Source: Salarias fasciatus (Eukaryota; Chordata; Actinopteri; Blenniiformes; Blenniidae). From it: a stretch of 64,000 nt of DNA. Positions 24,437-44,973 of this stretch are shown here, piece after piece. The DNA lies in NCBI RefSeq assembly GCF_902148845.1, contig NW_021941230.1:12746783-12810782 (forward strand), read 5' to 3'. Numbering within the stretch: position 1 is the first letter of the stretch; every line of letters begins with the position of its first letter. The notes below the pieces were generated by a model, which was not told where the DNA came from, ran no database searches, and saw only the letters and a program-made list of their open reading frames with translations. Made by a program: the position numbers and the translations under genes.

Positions 24437-27400
24437 GGAACATGTTAAAGTAAATGTATTTTTAGTTCCTTCAAACTATTAAGATCAATTAAAAAAGACA
24501 GCGGGTGTATGTTATGAAGGCCTTCATAAATAAAAGTGATCCGTCAGGTGAATTCTTGTAGAGACGTCCTGTTCCTGCGTCACTCATGTGAGCGCTGCAG
24601 TAACCCTCGAAAACAAGAGAAGGGCCACAGGAATTAAGAGCGTTATAATCCAAAGTACTGTTTGAATTCATTAATTAACCTCTGTGACTCAGCCGGACGC
24701 AGCAGCAGGACAAGCAGCATTCAGGCCCGCCGCCTTGAGACTCAATGGGCTCCTTTTGAGAGGGATTTGGAACAAAATTGGACTGTAAATCGTGTAATCT
24801 GCTTCATACGTATGTGTGGTTACTTTTAGATCTTGTGCGTCAGGTTACTTTTGGTCTGACACATCTTGATAAAAGAAGTAAACTACAAGTTGAGGACATT
24901 CATTTGCATTCAAATTGATTTTATGAGTTGACTTAATGCATTGTGACAAATCCTTTCAAAATATGGATTAAGACCTATCTAAGTTTTCAGTTTCATTCAT
25001 TATTTCATGTAAATTGTTTTTGTGGAGCCTTCAAAAGGAGCATTGAGCTGAAAGAATTGTGACAGAAGAACAGCGAATGTAAATACCATCCTGAACCTCA
25101 CGTGTTCACGGCGGGGTTTAACCCTGAGACATGGCTGCATCTCAGTCAGCTGCCCTGAATATTCTGACTGATTGCTCATTTTTTAAAACCACGTTAGCAA
25201 TTTTTAACCGTTTGGCCTTTTCAGCTTTTTCAGCTGTTTTCTCTTCCTCAAGAACTTTCTTGTGGGTTTGTCTGTGAAGTTTGAAGCACTTCTGGAGTTT
25301 TGTTTTTGTTTTTTTTCTGCTGAACCACTGAGTTTTCTGTTTTCTTGCATTTTTTTTATTATGTTTTTGTCTTTTATCTGTCTACAAGAGATACCAGTAG
25401 TAGGTTTCTTTGTTTTCTTTGATTTACTCAGTTAGTTTTATGGTTTAAGTTGATATTCACACACCCATTTAAAAAAAAAGGTTCTGATGAATTACAAAAG
25501 ATCAAAACCGACTCATAGATGATGTGATTCTTTTAAAATCAGACTATTATTTTCTAGACCAATAATATAGTTAGTTTCCAACTTAACTGTGATAAGATTT
25601 GTTTATTGTAAAGTGAACAGATAGCGAGTGCTCATTGTCATGAAGATGCTGTAAAACAAAACTTCCCGCTTTTATCTACGAGTGAGGAATGTAACTCAGT
25701 GCTGTTGACCTGGACATCGATTAACGATTTGCATCAATGTGATACCTGGATGTCAGTGCTTGCTTTACTGTAATGCTTTACTGTAATGCATGGGACTTAC
25801 AAGCACAAACTGGTGCTGTAGCTTCTTCACTTGGTCTGTGTTTCTTTTGAACGGGACCCTGTAGACCTCTGTGAGTCCAAAACAGGAAGAGCTCCACTCA
25901 GGTCAAATCAAGCGGAAGTCTGCTGGAATATGAAACATCAACTCAAGATGAGGATGGAAACACTTCCCATCAACAGAAACAGGTTTTCTCCTGGCTTCTC
26001 TCACCTCAGTGTCTGTCTGGACTCTAAACCTTCAGGAGCCTAACGCGAAAAGGGCCCGAACCACCTTATTCAACAGATAGACCCACAAATGAGAATTCTG
26101 TTTTTTAAATCATAGTTTCTTATCAATAATTCCAAATTTCCATTTGAAAAAAGAATATTTTGAACAAGAAAACATACAAACCAGGAGAATTCAGCTTGCC
26201 GGCAAGGTTACATAAAATGTTGAATTCAAGTAAATAATTTCACAGATTCTCCCACAGAAGCTAGATGAAAGTTTGTTCTAAAAGTTTAAAGTGTTCAAAA
26301 GGAGATTTTTATGGAGGACTGTACACAGAGATGTTAAAAATGAACCTTTTGGATTATATATGGAGAATTTATTGCTGTATGACTGATGAAAACATATATC
26401 AACCACACTAAAAAAGGGCACAGTATGTTCATTTACTTGTGTGTTTTGCCAGAGCCAGAGGTCAGAATAATGTCTGCGTTTTAACTCTTTTTGTCCTTGA
26501 AGTGACACCCAAAGGTCAAAACCTCCATGTGTGGAATTCCTGACCAATCAGAGTCTCTCACACATGTTTACATCCAAGCACATGCACACAGCTCAAGAAA
26601 CGGACACGAGAAGCACATTGCAGAGCGATTTCACACATGCATGCATCAACACACACAAACACACACACACACGGATCACACAGAGCCAGGCAAGAATGTA
26701 AAGTTGAAGGATTTACATGCTTCTGTTCCAGATTCTGTGCAGATTTCTCATTTGACCGTGAATTTTAATGCAAACGAGCTGCAGAAAACAGTCGTCTTAT
26801 TTTAAGCACAGATAGAAAATTGGGTCATGAAGTTGCCCCTGCTACCAGGAGCAGAAATACCCCGGGGGCCGCCTTCAGAGAGGTGATATAAGCTGGAGAA
26901 GACAGGATATATATACAAGTTTCAACTATGCGTACACTTGGCAATGCTGTGTAACTAGAGCTTATTATCCCTGTGGTGTGAGGTGGGGGGGGGCTTTAGG
27001 CACTCGGGACACCCACCACGGAAAAGCAGGAACAGATAGCGCGTGAGATGCACAGACGCGCAGCGCGTTCGACTCGTGAAATGATTGCATTGTTTGTGTC
27101 CTAATAGCCTGTTTTAGAGGAGCCGACATCACTCACAATTGCAGGTTCGGCGCACCGTAATCTGCGAGCGCCCGGTAATTGTCGGCATGCGGCACCTTAA
27201 CCCGAACTGTCATGCTGAATTACATTACAGTCGCACTATAAAAACAGGCTGAAATCATTTGTCACCTGGATGCTGTGAAGTGAGGAAGACGGAGTGGCCT
27301 CTTCCATTGGTTTAACTCTGTTATTCATGCTCACAATAACAGGTTGCTCAAGTGAGCGTTGCTGTGATCACGTTATCAAGCCTACTGTTCAGTTACTATT

Positions 27401-27500
27401 TCACTAAACTCCTGTTTACTGGAGGAAAACGTCACACTGGTGTCGCAGTAAATCTTAATTATTGGGTTCTAATAATCTATAATCAAACAGGTTCGAGAAA
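24437..27500. other. Gene-free spacer; GC-dense islet at about 26990-27260
   Basis: This is mostly AT-rich DNA with T-rich stretches (25190-25440) and short CA tracts (26648-26672). At about 26990-27260 the composition changes abruptly. CpG words such as GACGCGCAGCGCG, GTTCGGCGCACCG and GAGCGCCCGG cluster here, next to CACTATAAAAACAGG (27234-27248), which could be a TATA-type promoter. No reading frame of note follows. A second possible conserved block lies at about 24680-24810. Confidence 0.35.
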
Positions 27501-27520
27501 TCCTTGTGTGGTTTGTTTGT

Positions 27521-27765
27521 TTGGGTGGTTGTGGTTCAGTGGGGAGAGCAGTCGTCTCACAATCGGGTGGTTATTAGTTTGATTCCCGTCTCCCCCTGTC
27601 TGCATGTCGAAGTGTTCTTGGGAAAGACACTGAACCCTAATTTGTCCCCAGTGGACAAATTGAGCACCTTGCATGGCAGCCGTGAATGGGTAGATGTGAT
27701 AATGCAGTGTCAAGTGCTTTGGGGTCTGTTAATGCAGAAGAAAAGCGCTATATAAGTAATATTTA
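27521..27765 (+). mobile_element. tRNA-derived SINE
   Basis: The head carries RNA polymerase III-type boxes: A box near TGGTTCAGTGGG (27532-27543) and B box GTTTGATTC (27577-27585), spaced as in a tRNA. The body has the phrase GACACTGAACCCTAATTTG. The 3' end reads AAAAGCGCTATATAAGT, a tail I recognise from widespread teleost tRNA-SINEs. It is about 245 bp and mildly diverged. The target-site duplication was not resolved. Confidence 0.75.
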
Positions 27766-29400
27766 TGCAAACAAAATAAAACAATGAAGACAGAGTTCAG
27801 ATGGTCTGAGTATTGGACAAGACAGAGCTGTTGACATCTGGTGAAATCATGTGTGGGACATCTTTCTCAGAGAAATCCCAATAGGAAAACATTCTCCCGT
27901 TCTGGTGGAAGCTTATGCAAACAAAGAGAAGCTGTGGGTTCATTGAGAACTTTAAACAGAGCCTCATCAACTGTTCTGAGTGTGAAGTGAAAGCATTAAC
28001 AAGTTTACAGCGACCAGTAGGAACGATACAAGGGGCCTGGGAGAAAAGTGAAATTGGATATATTTGTATTTGTATCGACGCCATGGATGTTTGTATGTTT
28101 GGCTGTCAGTGACAAATGGACCTCCCCTCGTGTCTCTTCCAAGTCATGTCTTGGAGCTGCGTATGTGCTGGGGTAACAGGAAGTGTGTGTACGTGAATGA
28201 ATGGATGTGTCAGTCAGCAAAATCCCATGCAGGAAAGTTGCGTGTCCGTCATGCTTTCACCGAAGAAACAAGGTCCAAGCTGTCACAGTCAGGAAACGGG
28301 AACAAGTTAGAGAAATGTGGATCCTTATCTGGGTCAGTGGTTTGTCGTTTTATCTTGTCCAACTCCCTCAGTTGTCTCGCTGAGATGGGATCTTCCAGTT
28401 ACACTTATATCTTCCAGCAGTTGCGCACATAGACTGGGGAAACTGTGTATGAAACATCATATCAGTTTTGCTCTTCTGTCACCTTGATCGTCTGGGGCTG
28501 ATGTTCGCACAATCCCCAGTTTTATCATTAAATATTGTCCTGTCAGATTTATAGGACTAGCCAATTTTGTTGTTAGACATTGAATAATAAAACCTTTTTC
28601 ATTGGAAGAATGGAATCAATCTAATATCAGTGTTATTGGTGGAAAATTAAGGCATCATCTGCATATTCTCTTCACGAGATGTCATCAACAAAAAAATAAA
28701 GATCAAGAAATAAAGACACTAATTTGTTTATTTTCTAAACCAAATATATGTCTCATAAATAGACAGACACACACAAGTTCTTCATAAATACATTTTTGTG
28801 TTCCTTCATTTTGAGATAGATGATTTCTTCAAAAAAAGAAACAAGAACCATAATTTAAAATGATTTAAATATTTACAGAAAGGTTCATTCTCATGACATA
28901 AAAAGTTTGTGCTTCTTCTCTTTACTTAGAGAAGAAAAACGCTTTATTGTGTGTTAAAGAATCATACCGACTTCGTGTTGTTCAATAAAATCTGTTAAAA
29001 TGTCCCTGAGTGTTTTCATAGGTGATAGTTTTATGGATGAAACAGAAGCCGAGGAGTTTATTGAGCCTTTATTTAACCAGGTGAAATATTAATACGACCT
29101 GGCAACAGATTATATATATACAGGTGCAATAAAAATAATAATGAAATCCAACAATGTACAAAGGAAACAGCTCCATGTGTCCCTCACATGTTTTTTTATA
29201 TATTTGAGATTTTGAAGGATGATGTTGAGATGAAATGTAGAAAAAAACATAAATGATGAGGATATTTTTGTGAAGCTGCTGTTTTCCATCATCCTTCAAA
29301 TGTTTTTCTTCCTTTTCTTTAGTCAAATAACTGAAGTATAAGAAATAAATGTCTTCTGACTTCAATATCCTGAAGACATTCGGATGATTTTCTGACTGGT
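27766..29400. other. Gene-free spacer upstream of atp1b1
   Basis: AT-rich unique sequence. None of the short open frames has splice-site or similarity support. It may contain distal regulatory sequence for atp1b1, but I cannot point to a specific site. Confidence 0.4.
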
Positions 29401-29404
29401 GATT

Positions 29405-29475
29405 ACAGGTGGCGGTACCGGATGCTCGGTTGGGCCAGTTGTGGCCCGCGGGCCAGATGTTTGGCACCACTGCCT
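29405..29475 (-). repeat. Possible hAT-like element end
   Basis: Read on the minus strand the block begins CAGTGGTGCCAAACATCTGG and runs into the palindrome GGCCCGCGGGCC (29443-29454). The CAGTGGTNCCAAA start and GGCCCGCGGGCC are typical of hAT-group transposon termini. Only one end is convincing. Confidence 0.35.
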
Positions 29476-29559
29476 TCATTCTTGAATCAAATAATTGAAT
29501 TGGACGGAAAAAAAGAGTTGCCAGCGTTGAGCTTGTTTTAAACAGTCCAGCAGCTCTGG

Positions 29560-29905
29560 CCCGGAGGTGCAGGTGGACCTCTGATCGGACCCTGTTTCGG
29601 CCCGCGGGCCAGAGCTTCTCTGGACCTGCCGTCCGTCTTCCTGACGTCGCCGTTGCGCACTCCGGCCCCGCTCGTCAATTGGCCGCGGCCGCCCCGCCCC
29701 CCCGGAGGTAACCTGTCCGGGGGCTCCGGGCGGAGTCGTGGAGCGCAGCCACGGTTTATATCGTGGAGTCCGGGCGCGCAGCGAGCCGGTGCCGCTCACG
29801 ACGCACGGGGGAGGGATTCGGTCCGCGCACGGTCGGGAAGGGGAGTCTGCAGACACACGGAGTGACGGAGCACACATCAGCGGGAAGGGGGGACATTTAT
29901 CCAAG
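29560..29905 (+). promoter_or_regulatory. atp1b1: CpG-rich promoter and 5' UTR of atp1b1
   Basis: The region is a strong CpG-rich island (about 29560-30010) just ahead of the atp1b1 ATG. A TATA-like TTTATATC lies at 29755-29762, which would place the transcription start near 29790 and give a 5' UTR of about 115 nt. GC-box-like words (CCCCGCCCC within 29690-29701) lie upstream. The palindrome GGCCCGCGGGCC occurs at 29599-29610. Confidence 0.6.
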
Positions 29906-37289
<7,384 letters not shown>

Positions 37290-38575
37290 CCGTCGTCAGA
37301 GTAGTAGCACCTTCACCTGACCGCCTCCCCACCCTCCCTCCACCGCCCCCAAACACCAGTTTATTGTAGGAAATGACAAGTCGAGGGGAGCGGGTAGGCT
37401 GTAGCGGTTAAATCAATCAGTAGACTTGAACAAATAAATGGAAGATAACCGACTTTGTTCGAGGACCGACGTGTAATCCTTTCATCATTAGCTTCTACAC
37501 CTCTGTGTAGCATTAGAGTGTAAATTAGAGGAAAAAAAATAGCAATAGGCCCAATTAAAGATATTTATTCTGCTGTTAAAGACACTTTTCCACAAGCCAT
37601 GGGACATCGTTCGTCGACGACAGTAAAGTGTAATTCCATCTCTGATGTAGCGAGCCGTGTGTCCCCTTCCGCATACCGCTGCCTCGTGTGGTTTCCGTAG
37701 ATAGTTTTTGGAGTGTGCCGTAGTTGCAAAAAAAATCCTGGCTCCTCCTTGAGCCGCGCCGTTTTCCTTGCCTCTTTCCTCGTATACGCTTCCGCTGCTC
37801 TGTGACACGAATCCCATTTCCTTTAACGATCGAAACCGTCAGACACGGCGCTCCGTGTAGGGAAAAGGCTGCACTCCAGGGAACTTCTCTCCTCTTTTTA
37901 CTCGTCTTCTACGTCTGATCACAGGAGACGCTTTTAAACTTTTTATTTTTGTGAAATCAACGCGTGACAGGGTTTTATTACTTTGGTTTCTTTTGCCTTT
38001 TACCTTCTGATTTTTGCCTTGAATGTAGTTTTGTGTCCAGCCTGTTAGACACTACGGTGCTAACGCAACTCTTTAGACATTTTTTTTCTCTTTTTTTTTT
38101 TTTTTTTTCTTTTTTGCTGGTGTAACTCTCTGAATGTCAAACCATGGACCATGGTGGAAGATTTTATATTTATGCAGTTGTATTTTGTTTCTTTGCAGAA
38201 TATTGTAATGTATAAATGCAATACCAAAGTGGTGAGTTGAAGAGAGTCTTTATCAGAAGCAATGCAGTACTCCTTCACAGGAAGTCATCATGTTAAGTGC
38301 TAAAGTCAGTGTCTTGCCTTGCAACCTTTAAATGGGGAACTCTGGATTTGTGTTTAGGCCATGAATGTAGTCTCGGTGTACATTGAACATTCAACCGGCT
38401 ATTTAACTCCATCCTGAACTGATCATGCATTTTAAAAAGAAAGAGTTCGGCCGGAGCTCTGTGGCTTCACATGATCACTGACGTTGGCTCTGAAGTTCAC
38501 TCCAGCGTCACTCGACTTTCCATCAGTTCATCCACCTTTTGTCATTTAATCAGAGATAAAAACAAATAAAATCAT
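37290..38575 (+). other. atp1b1: 3' UTR of atp1b1
   Basis: About 1.28 kb from the stop codon to AATAAA at 38565-38570. It includes a T-rich tract (38078-38116) and earlier possible signals near 37434 (AATAAA). The 3' end is inferred from the last clear poly(A) signal followed by a GT-rich stretch (38591-38615). Confidence 0.55.
38565..38570 (+). terminator. Poly(A) signal of atp1b1
   Basis: AATAAA is followed within 25-45 bases by TTTTGGTGTGGCTTGTGTGTTTT-type GT-rich sequence. This is the best-supported 3' end for the gene. Confidence 0.6.
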
Positions 38576-38615
38576 AATGGATCTTTCTTTTGGTGTGGCT
38601 TGTGTGTTTTTATGT

Positions 38616-41600
38616 GGCGCAGAGGATTCTTCAACCTGTGGCTGAAGGTACTAGAAGTGAGATGAATGAATGAATTGATGGATGTTTGGAGTGTTGTTGG
38701 CTCAGTTTGAGAGCACACTGACCGGAGGAGTCCAGTTACACTTCAGCCTCTTGAGTTTTCAAACCGCCAGGAGGATCGTTTACAGACACACGTCTCTGTA
38801 ATTACAGGAGGACACCGCGGTGCAGCCGCTAACACCAAGATGTTGTTTCAGGCCTCCAGAAGAGGGGCCTGAAACAACATTGTCTATTTTAAATGTAATG
38901 ACAGCTACTAAATAGAATGGAAAGCAAAAAGAAACATGTTACAAATTCTTTAAAATACTGATTCATTTGAAACAAGTTTTTAAAATACTTTGAGATCTGT
39001 TCAGAAAAGTTACGCAATACATCCTTTCTTCATATTCCTTCAGTGAAGGAATACCTGCTTAAAACGTTACGCTTTTCAAGTGAACAATCCAGAAATTTAA
39101 CTCTGCTTTGTCTAAATATTCTGAACCTGGTTTAAAATATACTGAAATGCTAAACACCATGGCAAAATATTAGATTATATACACTGTGGTGCAAAAAAAT
39201 TACTTATTAGATGAGAACTTCTCACACAAATCCATCAACAAATGTATATATTTGTGCGTTGAAAAACTCATTGTAGTCTAAAATAGAGATTTGTCACTAA
39301 GTTAGAAAAATTAACTGATGTGGAGACTAATTTAATTCCTGTCCCCCAAATTCCGAGGGAGGAGTTTTAGTGCAGATCACTGCTCAATTATCGTAACATG
39401 ATTAAAATTAGATGTATTTCCCTTAAAATATAAATTATGTGAATTCCGGAAGTCATTCAATGCAGCAACCACTTACAGGTGAGGGTTAAACGTTACTTCA
39501 CGAGGACAGGTGAGCACTGCAGGATATAGCGTTACTTATTGAGGGTCACACACAGTCACTTCATGAAGCCACATCGCTGAAGTTTTCCACGAAGTATTTT
39601 ACAGGTAAAAACAGGTAGAAACAGCCGTAACATTCTTCAGACACAAAGAGAGACATGTTCCATTTCGTAATATTACTTTAATTTCAGTTCACTCAAAAGT
39701 TGTAGTGTTTTCTGTTTGTCAAGAGTCCAAAATTATAATTCTGGGAATAGTAGCCGAGTTAGCATAAATATTGGCCGCCATATTGGATGAGGACTTGCTT
39801 CTCCACCATGCACGCATGGATCCAACCTCCACGCGGACCAGCTCCAGTATCTTCACCACAGGGTCCCCACACACTATGCCAGAGGTGAGTGATGTTTTGA
39901 AACATGTTTCCAATCTGTAAAATTTCAACATACCCAGTTGTATGGACATTCCATCTTTGCAATGCTCAAGATGAGATTATGGGCATTGCGTACTAATTTT
40001 TTATTGGTAAACTGTGCAGCATTTTACACTTACATTCACAATTATACATTCTTAGTTGGTGACACTTATGAGAAAGTCATCAACTAATACTGCTCAGACT
40101 ACCTTTTACTGTTGCTTCTTGCAAACCAAGTGAAAATATGTCTAATTCATTAAACGATAATTTTCCAAAAGAATTGAGGGCAAATTCAAATATTGGATTA
40201 CATTATTTTATGCTCTGTGAAATCATTATGCTTCCAAAAGTTTGGAAAATAATTTTATCATACTTCTGGTCACTGTCAGCTATATTTTGTAATAAATGTG
40301 TTCTATTTATTTTAGCGGAGCTGAGTGAAAAGCCTTTTTAATCTTTTTGAGCAGCTTAAACTGCCTTAGCCTGTTTTGCAATTGTTGCAACAGTTTTAGA
40401 TTTTTTTTCTTTTAACGATCTCTATCCATTTTAGTGGTTTGAGATGTTTCAGTTGCTTTGACTCCTGGATTTCTTTCACCTGTTTGCCTGTATTAGCTTT
40501 TTTAATTTTAATTTTGATTGAATTTTGCTGTTTTGCTTGCCTTTTCCTTGCAACCTTTATCAGTAGGTTTATTAAGTAGTTTATTAAATTGTTTGCCAGT
40601 TTACATCTTTGGTAGTTTAGGACAAATTTGCATTTATTTTGTTATTTTAGAAAGTATTTTTAGCACTATTATCAAAGTTTCTTTTTTCCTTTGTTTTACA
40701 GTTTTAAGCATTTCTTTCCTTTGATTTCAGCTATTTTGCATCTTTTTAGTCAAGATATTTCTTTTCAAGATATTAATTAAATGAAGTCATGATGACATGT
40801 TCATTCAAATCTAGTTTTCCTGAGGCCCGGTTGCAGGTGACAAATTATTATGACATTCAACACTCAACTTAATGTTCATTTTTATGTTGGAGTTTCTGGT
40901 TCTGTTTGTTTAGTACATCAACATACATGTCTGAAGTAGCAACAACAAGTTGTCTCCATGTAACCAGAGCATCCAGTGATGTATCGAGTGTTGGGGTCCA
41001 TTTAATTAACATTCACACACTCTTTTCATGTCTCCATAATCATTTTGTGCCGGATCTGTGCCCTTCATCTGTGTAAAGTGATGTTGAGCTGCAGCCTGCA
41101 GTGTGTTCTGTCACATCCTGCTATCAGACCCAGGATGTCCACACATGAAGTAACGTTAATTCATGCTTACATTACATTTAATGTCTCCACTTTGAAACTG
41201 CTCCACTCACTTTTTCCTTCCCAGTAGATGAAGTTGTTCATTATTCTGAACACAAGAGGGCGCCAGTGCTGCGTCTGTTGTGGTTTGAAGCGTTTCTTCG
41301 TCTCAGCTCCAGCAGACACAGTAATGTCATGATGTAGACTATTTGAAATATAATTTAGCAAATACCATGACAATTTTTCCTTTTTTTCATTTGTAATGAA
41401 GCTGATAAAGCAGTAATTGACATATTAAATGTAACACAGTTGGTAACAAAATAATTTGGGCTTTTTAAAATCTCAAAAAAGCAAGCAATAACGTCATGAT
41501 TTTGGCTACTTTGAATGTAATAAAGCCAATCGCGTCAGTATTTTTTAATAATTATAATGCAGATAAGTCAATACCGGAATATCTTTGACAATTTTTACTG

Positions 41601-44600
41601 TATTGATGACAAAAATGATCATGTTTTCAATACTAGAATTAATTTTAAAAAGATATGATAAAGTGCAATAAATTTGTAAGAATATACAAATATTTATTCA
41701 ATAAAAATGAAATTAAGTGAGAAAGCTTTGTCAACATTGTTATCTCAGGGTTTTATTATTTTGCTTTCCATTGTATTTCTCGTCTTTATATTTTCATTTT
41801 ATGATTGTCAGCTTTGCAAATGGCTGAGTGTCCTTGAGTCTGAATGGTGCTTTAGAAATAAGAGTGCCTTGCTGCAAGTTACAGCTTTGATAAGTGTAGG
41901 AAAACTATGATACACACATGATTTTTAACTATTATCTTCATTTTGAAACTTGAACATGTTTTATGGATTTTCATTTGCTTTGATCAGCCTGGCTGCAGGT
42001 TTTTATCTTCCTCTGATAACCACAGTTGGCTCGGATTCTGGGTGAAATGATGAACAACACTGACAATGATTGTTGACGTTTTTAACCTCTACGGAGTCCG
42101 ACCAGCTGCTTTGGTTCTGGTGTTTGTTGGGTTTTTTATTTGCATCCACTTGACAATGCAATCGGCTATAATTTATAAGTTTGACAGTCTTCCATCTGCC
42201 GCCACTGATACCCAGCTTCAGGCATTCCTGAGGTTGAGAGTCGTTTCTGTCGACAGCCAGTTGCTCTGGTTCCAAGAGTCTGGTCTCCTCTGACCACCAT
42301 GAACTGTGACTCTTGTGATTTCCATCCATTCTGACTGTGGATGTAACTCTGCTCCTGTGTCCATACTCAATTGTTTGGAGGTGTTGATAGCCGTCAGTAC
42401 AGCCACCAGTGGCCGTGGTTCTTGAGGTTTATGTCTGATGACAAAAGAACAAAGAATATGCGGTGTCTTTCTTGAGGAAACGTCCGACCCAGCATGCGGT
42501 GGATGTGGAGCATGTATCGGTGGGAGCTGGTGCTGCAGCTGTAATGAGTTTAATTGGCTAGTCAGGGGAGTGCTGGCTGTCAGCAGCTTGTTAGGACGTC
42601 AGTACCGCTGGGAATTGACAGTAATGTCACAGTTTGATCCACTGAGACCGAGCTCGGTGTCCTGATCCGACCGTTGACTGATGACTCTGCGTTTTCACAC
42701 AGCGTGTCCAGAATCAAATCTTGGAGGATCGGATCAGTTTCTGTTTCAGACATCCCGAATGAATACCTCCTGCTCTGTGATTCAGCCGGTGCCGCAGCCT
42801 GGGAGACGCCGGAGTCAACAAACACTTGAGCAATTATAAATGCACACGGGCCCGCTGATTATCTGTGGATGGCCGACAGCGTCATGAAATTAGTGCAGCA
42901 GCCTGCTCAAACACAACCCGTCTCTGCAGGAGAGACACACTGAGGCTGCAGAGCGACACAGCAGCTGTGATCACCTCTGGATCTGAAGCCCAACGAAATA
43001 TTTCCATAGGCGAACACCCTGATTGTGAGAAAGCACAATGAGAAGGGTCCCTCCATAGTACCAAATAATCCAATTTCCAATGCGCATGATCTAATAAGTT
43101 GAGCTGTTTTATCTTTCCCTGTTGATGTCTCATAGTTTTAGACAGTTTAACTAATATTTACTACCTCTGTGTTCAGTTTGCACTATGGGAGAGTCAGACA
43201 CAATTTTTTTTCACTGATGGCAGTTTTTCAATAATTTTGATAACTTTCTCTTAGAAATATAAAATATACTAAAGGCTTTCAAAGAAAGTCTCTATGAAAA
43301 GCTTTCGTGGTTTTTTGGTGATCGTATTGAACTGCAGAAATGACAATAGTTTCCAATCGTGAACTGTGATACTTTGGTTGTTCCCTGCCTGCTTCCCAAG
43401 ATACATCAACAGATTAGCTCTAATCTCATTTGCAGAAGATAATCTGGCTTCTGTGTGGCTGGAGTTGTTCACTTGAGAGAGACACACACCAATTCGCTCG
43501 ATTGATATAAACCACTTTACTGGATAGAAGCAGAAGTAATTAATCATAAATCTGAAATAAAGCCCGATAAATGTTCATTTAAATGTTGAAATGTTTGAAC
43601 TGCCGCCTCTCACATGTTGGAATAACTGTGTTGTGGTGCCTCTGCAGGCCAGGCTGATAATGCATTAAGTGAGAGTAGCAGGGGCTGGTCTCCAGCATGC
43701 AGGGCCGAGGTTCCCCTCTGGGTGCTGCAGGCTGCAGAGCTGGGATTAACCCATGCCGCTCTCTGAGCTGCAGGTGGAGTCTGATGTTTCACACACTAAG
43801 AGGATCGACTCAGACTGGAAGAGGTTTAAATAGAGAGGAGCCGTGAGCTGCTGTGTGCACGCTGAAGAGAGGAAAAAGGGTGTTTATAAATGTTATTACT
43901 TGAACAAATTAACATACCCATGAAATTATGCATCTCCTGAGATGTCTCTTTTTTAAACAAGCTCTTTTTCCATAACAAAACATTTGCCTGAGTCCATTTG
44001 TAATTTTTGTCTGTATTTAATACTCACAATTTCATGCAAGTCAACATTCATTCACTTATTAATTTGAATTTAATTCTTGTTTGAATAATCTAGTTTGTCC
44101 ATTTACATAAATTCAGAGCTTCAAGTGTGGCATGAACTTCATTAGACATATTTTCACGTTATTATTTTCTGTTATCGTCCAGTTTTTACATTTACATTTG
44201 TTCTGGTGAATTATAATAATGATATTGCTCCTGGTAAATCTGATACTTTATTTGGATTTCATCACGTCACTTTGGAAGCTTTTAATACATTTTATTGAAC
44301 CGTTCTTTAAATTTGTCGCCGTGAACTGTGAGATAAATCTTTTCTAAAGGTCAGTGTATGAGTGAAAACATTGAGGGACCCGCCATGTGTGGCTGCAGGT
44401 GACCTTTGTTCCTGAATCTTTGGAGAGTTTGAAAGCTTGCCGTGACATAATTTGAAGCTGCGGTCTCAGAGGATCCGTCACCTCCTGACATGTCGTCAGA
44501 ACTGGTGCTGAAACGAGTCCAGACATCCCGCAGAGGAACTGTGATCCAGGCTGTTTCATACTGCAACACCTCGGGCGGCCTCTTTCATGTCGCAGTGCTG
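38616..44600. other. Gene-poor spacer between atp1b1 and the CNG channel gene
   Basis: No supported exon. The plus strand is T-rich at 40340-40760 and AT-rich at 41380-41960. A denser block at about 43600-43870 has a GGGATTAA word (CRX/OTX-type core, 43741-43748) and AGGTTTAAATAGAGAG. It could be a photoreceptor-type regulatory element for the downstream channel gene, but this is speculative. Confidence 0.35.
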
Positions 44601-44973
44601 TGTCACTCAGAGAGCAGGTTTCCTCCTCCCCTCCTCCTCCCCTCCTGCTCCTCCCCCTCCTCCACCACCTGCTGAGAGGTGGATGAGCAGAAGGAGTTCC
44701 TCCACAGCAAGGGAAAGACCTCGTCCACAGAGAAGCATGAGCGCTGCTTTCTGCAGCGATTGATGTTGGAAGACAGACGTCAACTCCTTCATGGTGGGAT
44801 CCGATCGACGTGAACAGGACTCCTCTGCCCCGATGTGTTTGAAGTGAAGGAGGGCGAACAGAGGAGAAGTGCCATGGGATTCATTCACAGCTCATTTCAT
44901 CTTCTCTCCGTCTGAACCACACATCATTGTCATCATCATCATCATCATCATCCTCATCCTCATCTCACAGTCA
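44600..44973 (+). other. Possible 5' non-coding exon region of the CNG channel gene
   Basis: A pyrimidine-rich stretch (44620-44670) is followed by sequence ending in a CAT-repeat and CACAGTCAG|GTAAATG at 44973/44974, a good donor site. The first coding exon of the channel (46369) is itself preceded by an acceptor (TTTCCAG, 46365), so at least one upstream non-coding exon must exist. This is the best candidate I see; nothing proves it. Confidence 0.25.
44929..44960. repeat. (CAT)n microsatellite
   Basis: About eight CAT units with CATCCT variants downstream. Confidence 0.85.

Noticed and set aside
27483-27755. Short frames around 27500, and the idea of a tRNA gene at 27521
   Set aside because: The A and B boxes belong to a SINE with a long unrelated body and tail. 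The clover-leaf stems are not kept, so it is not a tRNA gene.
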